Of a stretch of DNA of 64,000 nucleotides, positions 13,545 to 23,896 are shown piece by piece. The notes under the pieces are model-generated. The model worked only from the letters and a program-made list of their open reading frames with translations. It was not told the origin of the DNA and ran no database searches. The DNA comes from Pseudisothecium myosuroides (Eukaryota; Streptophyta; Bryopsida; Hypnales; Lembophyllaceae), in the NCBI GenBank assembly GCA_951799445.1, contig OX637296.1:19344001-19408000 (forward strand). Direction: 5' to 3'. Every line of letters begins with the position of its first letter. Positions within the stretch are counted from its first letter, which is position 1. The translations under genes were made by a program, and so were the position numbers.

Positions 13545-15745
13545 CGCAAGTGTCTTCAACTAAGATATAGCAAAATAGAGCTCATCACTCTAAACATGTA
13601 TCAGTCCATTACATATACAACTTTGGCAAACTTTGAAGTGTCTTGGCTTACGTAAGCACAAAAGACTCACAATGGACTCAAAGCTAGAGCTACAACAAAA
13701 CAGGGGCCATAAAGTGACAAGATACAACAAGTTCACTTCTAAAAATCTTCATTTAACAAAAAATTACCTTTTTAGGCAAGACGTACAATTCTGGATGTCT
13801 AAGAGCATTCCCACCATTACACGCTCTGGATCCCTCGCTCTTCAAATTGGATGAAAAATGCTACCAATCCTTCACAATATTCTCTTAAACACTCGATCCT
13901 GGCATGTCAAAGAATGGTCCTTGAAATCACTATTAATCCTTTTTTAGTTGCTTTATCCTTTATTCTACTTGATGAGTGGTCATTCAACTATTTATGGATT
14001 GTGTTTGGTGAGAGACAAGGAAATTGAGGGCCCTTCAAAATTAAATGGAAAATTTGAGCGGACCAAGGTAAGCAGGCACTGATGGAAATGCTCTAATACG
14101 CACAAACAACAAGCTTGGTGTGAGCAACTAATTATGTGCTTTGCATTCCATGTAGGAAAAAAAGAAATGATGAAGGCAACATGCTTGACTGAAATTTATA
14201 CTTTCAGATGAGCTTTTCCATGATCCATCACCATATTAGCAACAAGGTCATAATTAATGTTGAATGGCAGTTGCTATGCTTGTTCAATTAATTTGAACTA
14301 GAGAAGGTGGATCAAACTCAATAGAGAATTGGATCTCACATTATCAAGTTGTCGCAATACAAACAATTTCTAAAACTTTTGCTACGGATATCCAGAGAGT
14401 AAGCAAAGCTTTTGGTTCAATAGACTATGAATATATGATGTAGAATGCATATAAAATTAGGTTATCATAATGGTTATATTTGTTGCAACACAATTTGGAG
14501 AATTTGTCTTTGATATTTCGAAGCATTACTTCACAGCACGACGTAGGCAGTCCACCATCTTCTAATTTAGGTTTCTGCTGTTATCCATTGTTAACAGTAA
14601 CTTAGTATTATGCAAATCAAATATTGGCAGGGCATTTCTGTGATGTTATTCATCTTGACTAAATCAACTATGCATGTCTACATCAAATATTTACAAATCA
14701 AAGCATAAAAAAATTCACTAACACGGCAAGAAAGCATTGTAATCAAACTATTGCAAGTAAACCATTAGCAACCTAACAAGCAAATATCGTGGACATCCCT
14801 TTGTCTCTGACAGCAACTTCATTGCTACTTTTTTGCAAATCCAATTAGAAAACAAAATTTCTTTTGAGATTGCAAACCTCATTTTTCCTTGCAATTCTTC
14901 AAGATCAGTGGCTAAACGATTTGAATAAATCCAAAAAGCGCCATCACCAACACAAATTAATTAACTCCCAAAGGATTGGTATACATTAGGGGCATAAATT
15001 GTCAACATCTATTAGAATTATCCTAAAAGTCATGAAAGTTTGGATCCTAATTTGCTTTTAATTTTAGATTGTATCCCAATTTTATTTCAATTTTTTTTGA
15101 ATGATGCCAAGGCATGACTACGTGCAATCTAATCACATTGTTTTTTTTCCCTCAATTGAAGTTTAGATCCTACTCTTGCAAAAAGAGGTGTTTTCAGCCA
15201 AATATTTTTGCTCAAATGTCTATGTTTCGTATTGTAATGCTATCATACTTCACTATATTATTTATTGTAATTAAATATTTTAAAATATTGTATATAATAT
15301 ACAAATATGCATTGTCATACTTTAATATGTAATGAGAATTTCATAGGAATTTATGTGGTGTACATAAGTATATACCATATGTGGATTGTAGGTCACCATG
15401 GAATTGGTAACTCTCTAAGCTTGGAGAAGCCAAAAGGTGGCTTACTAATGGTCATAATTTAATTTATTTATTGTAGAAATAATGATTTTATCCAATTTAT
15501 TTGATTGTACAACTTTGTTCGTAGTATGTATGTATTATTAAGTTAATTTGAAGTTATATTAGTTATTTTGTATTTTGTATAGGATATAACAAAAAATGGT
15601 ATATTTATGTAGTATATCTTAAGACTATTGTTTTTTTGAACTTTATACTTGATTTCAATATTCAAAATAAGTTTTTTTGGGGGGAAAGAAAGGGCTCTTG
15701 AGTAAAACTAAAAAATATAAATTTTCGAGTCTAATTTTGAAATTG
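13545..15745 (+). repeat. Dispersed direct repeat, copy B (partner at 2705-4545)
   Basis: It aligns with copy A from atagcaaaatagagctca near 13567 to the ctcttgagtaaaacta stretch near 15700. It is about 290 bp longer, which is accounted for by the MITE at 13803-14093. No coding domain. Confidence 0.7.
13803..14093. mobile_element. Tourist-like MITE (PIF/Harbinger type) nested in copy B
   Basis: It is flanked by TAA at 13800-13802 and TAA at 14094-14096. The ends gagcattcccacc and gatggaaatgctc are imperfect terminal inverted repeats of the plant GAGCATC/T class. The three-base TAA target site and the absence of this segment from the empty site in copy A (near 2945) together support an insertion. 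291 bp, no coding capacity. Confidence 0.75.
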
Positions 15746-15946
15746 AAAGTCTTTAACCACATATTTAAATATAAATGATGTAGAATACTGGCTTACAATA
15801 ATAATATTCTAAGCCTTCGGTGAAAAGGTTTTAAATCTTATTTTGTGTTTGATTTGATGCGATAAATTGTAATTAACGTGCGAACCCATGAAACAACGAT
15901 AATCACATAATAACTGTTGACAAACCATAGGGTCTAAACTTTGTGA

Positions 15947-16392
15947 TGTAGTCTTAGACATAAGATTATAAGTAATGACCTTTTCAGAGATTTTTGGTAA
16001 AATTTTACTAAAAACACATGTATATCTAGCAAGGTTTTTTTTTCATTTTCAATGAAGTGCCAAAGTGGCAATATTGAATGTTATAGTGGTGCTGCAAATT
16101 TCAACATTCATCCACATATTGGATAGCAAATATCATATTAGCACATATCACATATCCATAATTCAGTTTTCATCCACAATCTGGTGATTTCATCCAAGAT
16201 TTATTTTTTTGAAGTTTTTTGGCGATTTTCCACTTTTTTAGTACCATTTTTACCTATAGGCGTGGTGCCAGGCAATAAAATTTGGTACAATTTTGCACCA
16301 AATCGCCAGAAAAACACACATTGATCTCTAGTATTTTTTGTTCAAAATCTCCATAAAGATCATCACTTATAATCTTATGTTTAGGACTATAC
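15947..16392. mobile_element. Foldback element, about 446 bp
   Basis: The arm at 15947-15980 (containing cataagattataagtaatga) is the imperfect reverse complement of 16359-16392. About 38 bp beyond the right arm the sequence ttctcttgtagtg ends at 16430, which looks like a CACTA-type terminus. I found no matching CACTA left end. No coding capacity. Confidence 0.45.
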
Positions 16393-16430
16393 TTAAAAAC
16401 TCACTTAAAATATCCCTTTCTCTTGTAGTG

Positions 16431-17195
16431 ATAAAGGCAACATGAAACTCATAATGTGAAAGATTTTGAAGTTTGTCTACATAGCTACATGCTCTAGTTT
16501 TACAAAGTTAAAGGATAAAATAATTGCTTGGCATGAATGAAAAATTCAACTTAGTAAGGGTATTGGAGCTTGGAAATGTTTATTATTAATTATCAATTTA
16601 CTACACAATAATTTCCTTCTTTTGAAAATATAATCTTAAGCCATGGGATTCAAAGCATAGAATGTTATAAGTTGGACTTTAAGACTCTATCTCATGGATG
16701 CAAAGTAAAACAAACTCCAAATATTATTCTCCTTATTTTTGTAGTTGGTTAATTTTGTATGGCTCGATTTCTCTGACCAAATCTAGGGTTTGTGATTGTG
16801 ATTTCAAACATGAATTTAACATATGTGTAGGTCAGTTTTGTAAATAATTAGGGAAAAATTGAAACATGTTAAAAAAATATACAAAATTGTACAACTATTT
16901 CTGAAAATCTAAAAAAAAAATCTTATTGCTAATTTTGAATATTCGAAAATTATTCTTGAAACAATTCAAGAAAAAAAAATACATTAATACATTAATAGAA
17001 AAAAAAACATTATTGCAAAGAGGACTATTGAAAAATTAGGAAGAATTATGTGGCAGAAGTCAAGAAAATTTGATCAAGTTGTTGAACGTTACTCTCCAAA
17101 TGCCAAAATTAAAGTATTTCGACATCGAGGTGCCGAATTTGACCTATACATATATGATAGATCCAACTTCCCAGATTTGATCATCCATGGTAAAT
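16431..17195. other. AT-rich stretch without a recognised gene
   Basis: I see no gene, RNA or clear element end in this stretch. Confidence 0.4.
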
Positions 17196-17197
17196 TA

Positions 17198-17479
17198 AGG
17201 TAACTACACCTAATTTCGTCCCCTTCTAAAAATCGACCCCCATAGATTCTTGCCTAAAATATACTCCCACTATTCATGAGAATCTAGGGTCAGTTTTGGA
17301 AACACCTATTTTCAACACTTTGAATATTCAAATTTGTTCATACGGTGTCCAAAAAATGCATTCTAAGAGAATCTAAAATCCACTTTTGACTACCAACAAG
17401 ATCGTACAAAAAGTTTGTCAATATAATGATGGGAACCATGTTGAATTGCTTAACTGATCGATTTTAGGTGTAGTTACCT
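17198..17479. mobile_element. MITE with AGGTAACTACACC ends and TA target site
   Basis: The left end aggtaactacaccta and the right end taggtgtagttacct are exact inverted repeats, each flanked by TA (17196-17197 and 17480-17481). Length 282 bp, non-coding. The termini resemble those of the hairpin at 27063-27215, which suggests one family. Confidence 0.65.
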
Positions 17480-17774
17480 TACAAACTCTTGCCCTTCACT
17501 GGGTGAAAATCTAAAGTTGGGTCTACAAGACCAAGTTACTAAATGAGATCTAAGCTTATAGTCCGGGACTCCGGGTCGGTTGAGCTTATAGTTGTGCAAT
17601 GAGGCTCCTGTGGAATCCGTTTTGTCCCCCCCCTGTTTTACCCCTAGGGAAAACACAGGAACTTTTTATTTGTGAGGCATGATAAAATTTGCAAATTTCA
17701 GAGTTCATATTTGCAATCAAAGGCTCCAAATTAGCTAAGTATAGGTCTAGAACATACCCTAAAAACAACACAAA

Positions 17775-18016
17775 CATTAGGAAAAATTTCAGCCCTCAAG
17801 GAGGCAGCTAGGTTTTTAATTTTTGGGACCCCGGGGTGCAATTACAGGAAAAAAAAAATGATTTTTTTTTAAAATGATTTTTTTTTCCCAATCTGACGTG
17901 GTGCTGACGTGGCATCAATAGTGCCACTTCATTTTTCAATTTTTCATTTTTTTTTCTAAATGCACTGGGGGACATCTCACTCGCGGCCCCTTTGAGGGCT
18001 GAAATTTTTCCTAATG
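17775..18016. mobile_element. MITE with 25-bp terminal inverted repeats
   Basis: The left end cattaggaaaaatttcagcc(ctcaa) is the exact reverse complement of (ttgag)ggctgaaatttttcctaatg at the right. The 242-bp body contains T/A homopolymers and two gacgtgg-type motifs near 17898. No clear target duplication and no coding capacity. Confidence 0.65.
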
Positions 18017-18359
18017 ATAATTTTTTATTTATTTTTACATTGACCCCTTGCTTTACCTCCGCAAGAGGCTCGTTGCACAACTCAAGTAGGAAGCTCGAAC
18101 TCCGATAGGTCATTTAGAACCGAACATGCCACACAGGTACATTTTGCTTTCTTCAGTTTACAAAAATGTACAAAATGTGTACATTCTAGGAGGTGGTCAC
18201 TTTTAGAGCCCTATGCCATTTCAACTTCAAAATCTCATAAGTAATTCCACAAAGCTCCAAAAAATATGAAACAACTTTGGGTTAGATGCCATTTCCTCTT
18301 GTCTTTCAAGAAAAACTTACTGAAAAATATTTTACCTCCCCAAAATTCAGTTTCAGCGC

Positions 18360-19020
18360 TTAGATGGTCGCTTTATGGACCTCCTACCTTATAAGCTCGA
18401 CCCTCCGGGCCCAGCACCCCTGCAATCATTCAGCACGGAGACTGAGCGGGGTCCCCTCATCTAATTCAGATTCTTAATAGAAAACTTTTGTATTATCATT
18501 ATTATTATTACTATGGAGGGCCCAAAAAGCCGCTTTGTAATAAATGAAAGACTTTCTATTTTTCTTATTGTGGCATGCAATTGGCCGCAAGCCTCGCGAT
18601 ACTCTCTGCCAGGTTGGCAGGCAGACTTCCCGAACTGACGGGCCGAATGCCAAACTTATTGAACGGACGCTTTATGCCACTCCCTCCCCCAAATAAGAAA
18701 CGAAATTGATGGAACCGAGGCTACCGACTCCGTCCGTCGGGTTGGCCAGGGGGAGCTTCGTCGGAAGTTGCCGAGCGGCGTCGTGTCTGGTGACGTGGAT
18801 GGTCCGTCGTGGTGTGGGAGACTTGGCCCTGACGCAAGGAAACCGTTACAATGCCAATTCGTGACGCCCATGTTGAAATTGAATTGGAGCCAATTCGTCA
18901 CGCCCATGTGCCCCTCACTGCCAGATTCTATTTGATTGGATTGGATGTGGACCAACCCATTGCTCTTGCTGTTTCGTTGGAAGAGTGAGCAATTTGCACC
19001 TTCGAATGTGGAATGTATAG
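18360..19020. other. GC-rich unexplained patch
   Basis: This is markedly GC-richer than its surroundings. It holds two near copies of gccaattcgtgacgcccatg about 43 bp apart (about 18853 and 18896). A ctttgtaataaatgaaag stretch at 18533 resembles the tail of a plant LINE. Short open frames (18656-18955, minus) show no domain. It may be a captured gene fragment or a LINE tail. Confidence 0.35.
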
Positions 19021-19100
19021 GGGCAATGCCCGAGGAGGAGGGGATTCTGCAAATTAAAATGTCAACGAGGCGAGCGGAGCACGATGAGGAGGCATTTTAA

Positions 19101-20032
19101 CCCCTAAAGGATTGGCATGCGTTTTTTGGTTGTATAGAAATTTTGGGCAGGTACGTGTGACTAGAGATTTTCATATTTTAAGCTGAAATTTTAATAGAAG
19201 GTGGGCGCAAGGAATATCTTTCATATGCACTAAATTTCAGCACATTTGGAAATAGGAGTCAAAAGTTATGGCCAAATATGTTACTTTTTTTTCGTAACTG
19301 GGCAGTCTGGGCAACAAAAAAAATTTGGCAAAATTTTGATTTTTTTTTTTTTAATATTTTTTTTTCTCGTAGATTATATTTTTGTCTATCTGGAAAGCTT
19401 TGATTCATTTCATTTGGATTTGTTATGAAAAAGTTATGGACATTCTTGTTTTTCGGGCAGTTAAAGCATCTTCTTGAAAAAAATAACTTGTAAGATTGAT
19501 TTCTAAATGCTATTTTTGCAATTTTTCAAAAAAATAAATTCTCATTGTTTAATTTACTTGCTAGAACAATCTCACCATTGGGATTAGTGTATTTTAATTC
19601 CATCTAAAATATATTAATACTTTAGATTTTCCTTCTATCTCATACCTACTTCTACTTAATAAATTTTTTAGGAATGATAATTAAGTTTTTTTGAATATTT
19701 TTTTTTTCCCTAGACTCTCGACTCAATTCTCCACTACAAAGATTTGAAGCTCAGAACTCTGTAGTGCAAAAATTTTAAGTTAAAAATGTTTAAAGTCAAA
19801 AAATCTAGTCCCGCAATGTGCTAAAATACTTGTTTTTTCCACTTTAAACGCAGATATCTTGCAATCTGAGCGGTCAAAAACTCTAAAAAAATTTCCACAC
19901 ATTCTCATACTAGTTAGGTGTAAGATCCTATGGTTAGATGTGCAAAAAAACATTTGAAAAATGTTTTACTCGTTATAGAAATGGCAGTTTTGAGTGTTTT
20001 TTGGCAGAAAAAAGGCCTTGGGCTTACAGGGG
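19101..20032 (+). mobile_element. TTAA-flanked TIR element, copy 5 (full length)
   Basis: TTAA at 19097-19100 precedes CCCCTAAAGG, and the right end tacaGGGG is followed by TTAA at 20033-20036. At 932 bp it has exactly the same length as the copy at 50516 and aligns with it closely, for example at atatttttgtctatctgg near 19377. No coding capacity. Confidence 0.75.
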
Positions 20033-20392
20033 TTAATTCACAGAATCCCCAACGACGAAAACCACAAGTAAAAAACGTCGAAGTTGGATGAAAACAATCG
20101 GATGAGAAATTGCAATTGAATGGAAAATCTGCAATGCCTGATTGTCACCTAGGTTGTCACCAAGGTTGTCAGGTTCGTTGTAGCCAGACTGGCGGAGTTC
20201 TTCCTTTCTTGTTTTAATTCAATTCCCACTATTTTCTTGAAAAAGAAGAAGAAGAAGATGTTGGCTATTTTTTGTAAAAGAAATTTTCATTTTGGGGGGT
20301 CAAAATAGCTAGATTATTGTTTTATTTAAGATCAATAGTCAAATTTTACCTAGGTATCACCTAATTTTCATGTAGATATTAGTCACGTCTTA

Positions 20393-21915
20393 CATCCATA
20401 CCTTAAGACAGGTGGTTTGTTTTGTTTGTTACGTTGAGATCTCCCGGACCGTGCATCCCCCGGTGGCGTGCTTGGTACCATCGGAAAGCCCTCGGCAAGG
20501 AGGGGTGCATGGGCTTTGATTTATGGTGATTGGACCTTAGATGGAAAGCTATTGAATTTCGAAATTTTTTATGAGTCAAAAATTAGAAAAATCAATACTT
20601 TTACTTTTATTTTGGGGGTGGCAACGACACAAGGCATACTACTGTAGTGATTATTGAAGAAACAACTGATTCCTTCTCCAAAATGAAAAAATCAAACCAC
20701 TGTGCACATATGCTTCCGTGAAAAAATGAGGTGTCCGAATGGATTAATGGAAGCTTCTACGGATGAGCTCGAGTGCTCATCAATCACTCCAGATTCCAGA
20801 AGTTGCCACAATAAAGCCCAACAATCGGTTGCACTTGCCACATGAGGTCAAAGTTTTTTGGTCAGGCAGGTCAGCCGGACTGCCGGAGACACCAATAGTC
20901 AAGGAACCCCAGGCAGGTCCTCCATGTATTCCTCATATCGAATTAGTGTGCCCTGTGCCGTTGCCACAGTCAAAAAGTAATTTTCTAATTTTTTAATTCA
21001 ATAAGAATTTCGAAATTCCATAACTTTCCCACCGTAGGTCCAAATGTCACGTAGCAAAGCCCGTGCACCCCTCCTCGCCGAGGGCTTTCCGACGGTACCA
21101 AGCACGCCGCCGGGGGACGCACGGTCCGGGAGATCTCAACGTATCAAACAAACAAACAAATAGTAGTTCAAACTTAAGGTATGGACTAGTGTAGCCCTGT
21201 GTCGTTGCCACACCCAAAACAGAAGTAAAAGTCATTTTTAAAACCAATAATAACTCAAAAATCCCACTGTCGGTCAAAACGCCATGTAACAAAGCCTCTG
21301 CACCCCTCCTCGCCAAGGGCTTTCCAACGGTACCAAGAACGTGACAAATTGACACACAGTTCAAAGATACATAATTTAGCATAATTTAGTATTTCTTAAG
21401 AAAATAACTCAAAAATCCATAACTTTCCCACCATAGCTCCAAATGCCACAAAACAAAGCTTATGCACCCCTCCTCGTTGAGCACTTCCCAAAAGTACCAA
21501 AAATGTCACAAATTGACACACGGTTCAAAAGATATATAATTTAGTAATTTTTAAGAAACAAAAATAACAAAAAAATTCATAACTTTCCCATGGTAGGTCG
21601 GAATGTCACGAAACCAAGCCCGTGCACCCCTCCTCGCCAAGGGCATTCCAACGGTACCAAAAACGCGACCAAAATTAAAGTAAAAGTAATTTAGTAATTT
21701 TTTGATCCATAAATACTTTGAAATTTAATAACTTCCACACCATAATTCCAAAGGCCACAAAACCAAGCCCGTGCACCCCTCCTCGCTGAGGGCTTTCCGA
21801 CGGTACCAAGCACGCCCCCGGGGGACGCATGGTCCGGGGGATCTCGACGTGACAAACAAACAAACAAAACAAACAAACAAACAAACAAACAAATAACCGA
21901 ACTTAAGGTATGGAT
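20393..21915. mobile_element. Foldback element with multiplied GC-rich subterminal repeats
   Basis: The left end starts tccataccttaag and the right end finishes cttaaggtatgga. The outer 150-170 bp on each side are inverted copies that include a poly-gttt tract, gagatctcccgg, a ggtaccatcggaaagcc stretch and aggaggggtgca. On the right the unit around gcacccctcctcg is repeated at about 21064, 21300, 21464, 21624 and 21773, a spacing of 149-236 bp. The unit near 21060-21190 has a complete end of its own, so the structure may be a nested or stepwise-extended insertion. A (caaa)n tract lies at 21853-21890. No target duplication or coding capacity was found. Confidence 0.65.
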
Positions 21916-22641
21916 TGGGTTGAAAGTTTAGTAGAATTTTGGAGGTCTTTCAGACAAATTCCAAGGCCACAGTAAAATGATGTTGTCTATTACAGACTCC
22001 GTAAAAAAGATTGCACAAAAGTTAGAAGGTACATAGGTTTCTTTTACATTGATTAAAATCACATAAATTGTGGGGGTTGTGTACAATGGCTATTGTCCCA
22101 TGCAAGTCAACAAAACATTTCATAAAGTACTAAAAAAACTCCTAGTACTACATCACAAAAATAAATGTATGTTGATCTCTTTATGGATTAAATCATCTTC
22201 GTGGATTGTCTCCAACTTTATACATGGCACATAATGGATGTAAAATAATAGAACTTTTGTAAATGGTTTTAGTTTTTTCAAACATACATCTCTCGTATTT
22301 ATAATATAAAACACTAGTGCAACCAAAATGTGGGTGATGAATGACTTTTGGAGAAATGACTATGAAAAGAGAGAATGTATATATACATCCAGAAATTTCA
22401 AGGACAACATGCAAGTAAAAGCTTAACATTTGAAGAACAAAGCCTATTACTAATCAAATTTTTGGATTTGTGCACTGGAGTTAGACAACTCCATTTGGAT
22501 GACAAGAGCACTGGAATGTGCGGAGATAGATATCTTGAAGCGTTGGATTTACACACTAAAGTTAAATAAACAACTCCACTTCGATGACCAATGCACTAGA
22601 CAACGTATTAGAGTTAGCCAACTCCGAGATAAAGACAAGTG
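21916..22641. other. Stretch without a gene; contains a repeated short palindrome
   Basis: No gene is recognised. The palindrome-like motif gagttagacaactc occurs near 22479, with variants near 22611 (gagttagccaactc) and 22661 (gagttagataactc, inside the adjoining LTR-like segment). Confidence 0.4.
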
Positions 22642-23057
22642 TGTTGGAACTTTGAGTTAGATAACTCTAAATAGCAAATCAAGATTTGGATAAGTATAAT
22701 TAGGGTTTTTATTTCGGTGGATGGTTTTAGATAGAACTAAGGATAGAAAGGTAACAATAAAAAAGAAGTCCTAGTCTATCTTAAGGACTTATATTAAATC
22801 TTTTAATGATAATTTTACTATTATATAATATAAGACAGAGTTTTGGAATGAGGCGAACTCTCTTTAGAGATTGATCTCTCATTACGATCAGGTTGTTTGA
22901 GATCTTTGTAAAAGCATTCTTCTTAATAAGTATATTTGTATGTTCTTAATTGGAATCCTCTTTTGAGATTTCCATTCCGGTGATTTCCATTTACATCTTG
23001 TCCAATTGAGTTAATTCACAAAAAAATTGCAGGTCTCTTCACACTTGGTATTAGAAG
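22642..23057 (+). mobile_element. Ty1/copia-type LTR with primer-binding site, fragment
   Basis: A segment starting tgttggaac and ending near ttcaca (23043) is followed, after two bases, by tggtattagaag at 23046-23057. That matches 10 of 12 positions of the initiator-Met tRNA primer site of plant copia elements (tggtatcagagc). The T-rich, short-motif interior fits a copia LTR. No gag or pol follows, because gene upstream sequence begins within 200 bp, so this is at most an LTR plus a leader remnant. Confidence 0.45.
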
Positions 23058-23554
23058 TGTTGTTTGGAATGTGAATTTGATTCCTAAATTCGTTCCTAAG
23101 ACCCTCAATAACAACACCTTAACACCAAGTGCGAAGACCTTTTTGGGTTTCCTTCTAGAAAGCTCAAAAGCTGACTTTTTCACTATACTCCTCACCACAC
23201 GAGTTGACTTAAGTTAACTTCCGAGACGGCATGGCCGAAACAGAGCAACAGTAAGTCAAGTGGATGAAACGTGTCTCACCCTCGTGACGAGACGTAGCAT
23301 TCACGCACTCCCGAAGCAACCCGCAGCGAAGCAGGAAAACTCCCACGAAGCACATCGCGCCGAACAATAATCAACTGCTACAGTGCTACAGTCTCAAACA
23401 ACCAGCCTCTCCCACACAAATCAAACGACAAACAACAACAGCAGAAACCCGTTAAGCTTCAGTGCCCCAAATAGAAAATCTCAAAAAGAGAGGAAAAGTG
23501 TGTCACTCCCAAAGATAGAAATCCGCTCATGTTTCTTGCGGGGCTTCCTGCTCA

Positions 23555-23562
23555 TATATATA
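23555..23562 (+). promoter_or_regulatory. TATA box of the C2-domain gene
   Basis: TATATATA lies in a GC-richer context, about 340 bp before the first ATG of the C2-domain gene. Transcription would be expected to start near 23590. No ATG is seen between that point and 23897, which fits a leader of about 300 nt. Confidence 0.5.
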
Positions 23563-23689
23563 GCCTGCTGGAACTGCGCTGCAGCCCCTCTACAGGATCC
23601 ATTCGTTTGCTGCTTGAAAGTCACGTTTCCGGGTTCGATTTCATAGATCCCAGCATTCGGGATCCAAAGCGGGTCCAGGCATCTTATTA

Positions 23690-23890
23690 GCGGACTTCAG
23701 TCTCAAATTCTTGGGTTGAATCTAGTTCTGGTTGTAGTTGCAGTGATTTTTGGACCGTGTTTGAGGATTGCAGGGTTCGATACCGCAGGTTCAAGCACTC
23801 GTGATTTGTAGCTGAAGTTTCGAATTCCTGGGTTGAGTCGAATTCTGGTTGTGGCGATTTTTGGACCATTTTGAGGATTTGTTGTGTCCC
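23690..23890 (+). repeat. Tandem duplication in the 5' leader of the C2-domain gene
   Basis: Two diverged copies, offset by 117 bp, share ttgggttga, ttctggttgt and gatttttggacc. The second copy ends just before the start codon at 23897. It is one of several local duplications in genes of this window. Confidence 0.7.
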
Positions 23891-23896
23891 GGCGAG

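Noticed and set aside
18656..18955. 99-codon minus-strand frame in the GC-rich patch
   Set aside because: No recognisable domain, and it includes the short direct repeat. Composition explains the open frame.
23765..23785. Exact B-box-like ggttcgatacc in the C2 gene leader
   Set aside because: No A box at the right distance and no cloverleaf. It lies in a duplicated leader sequence.
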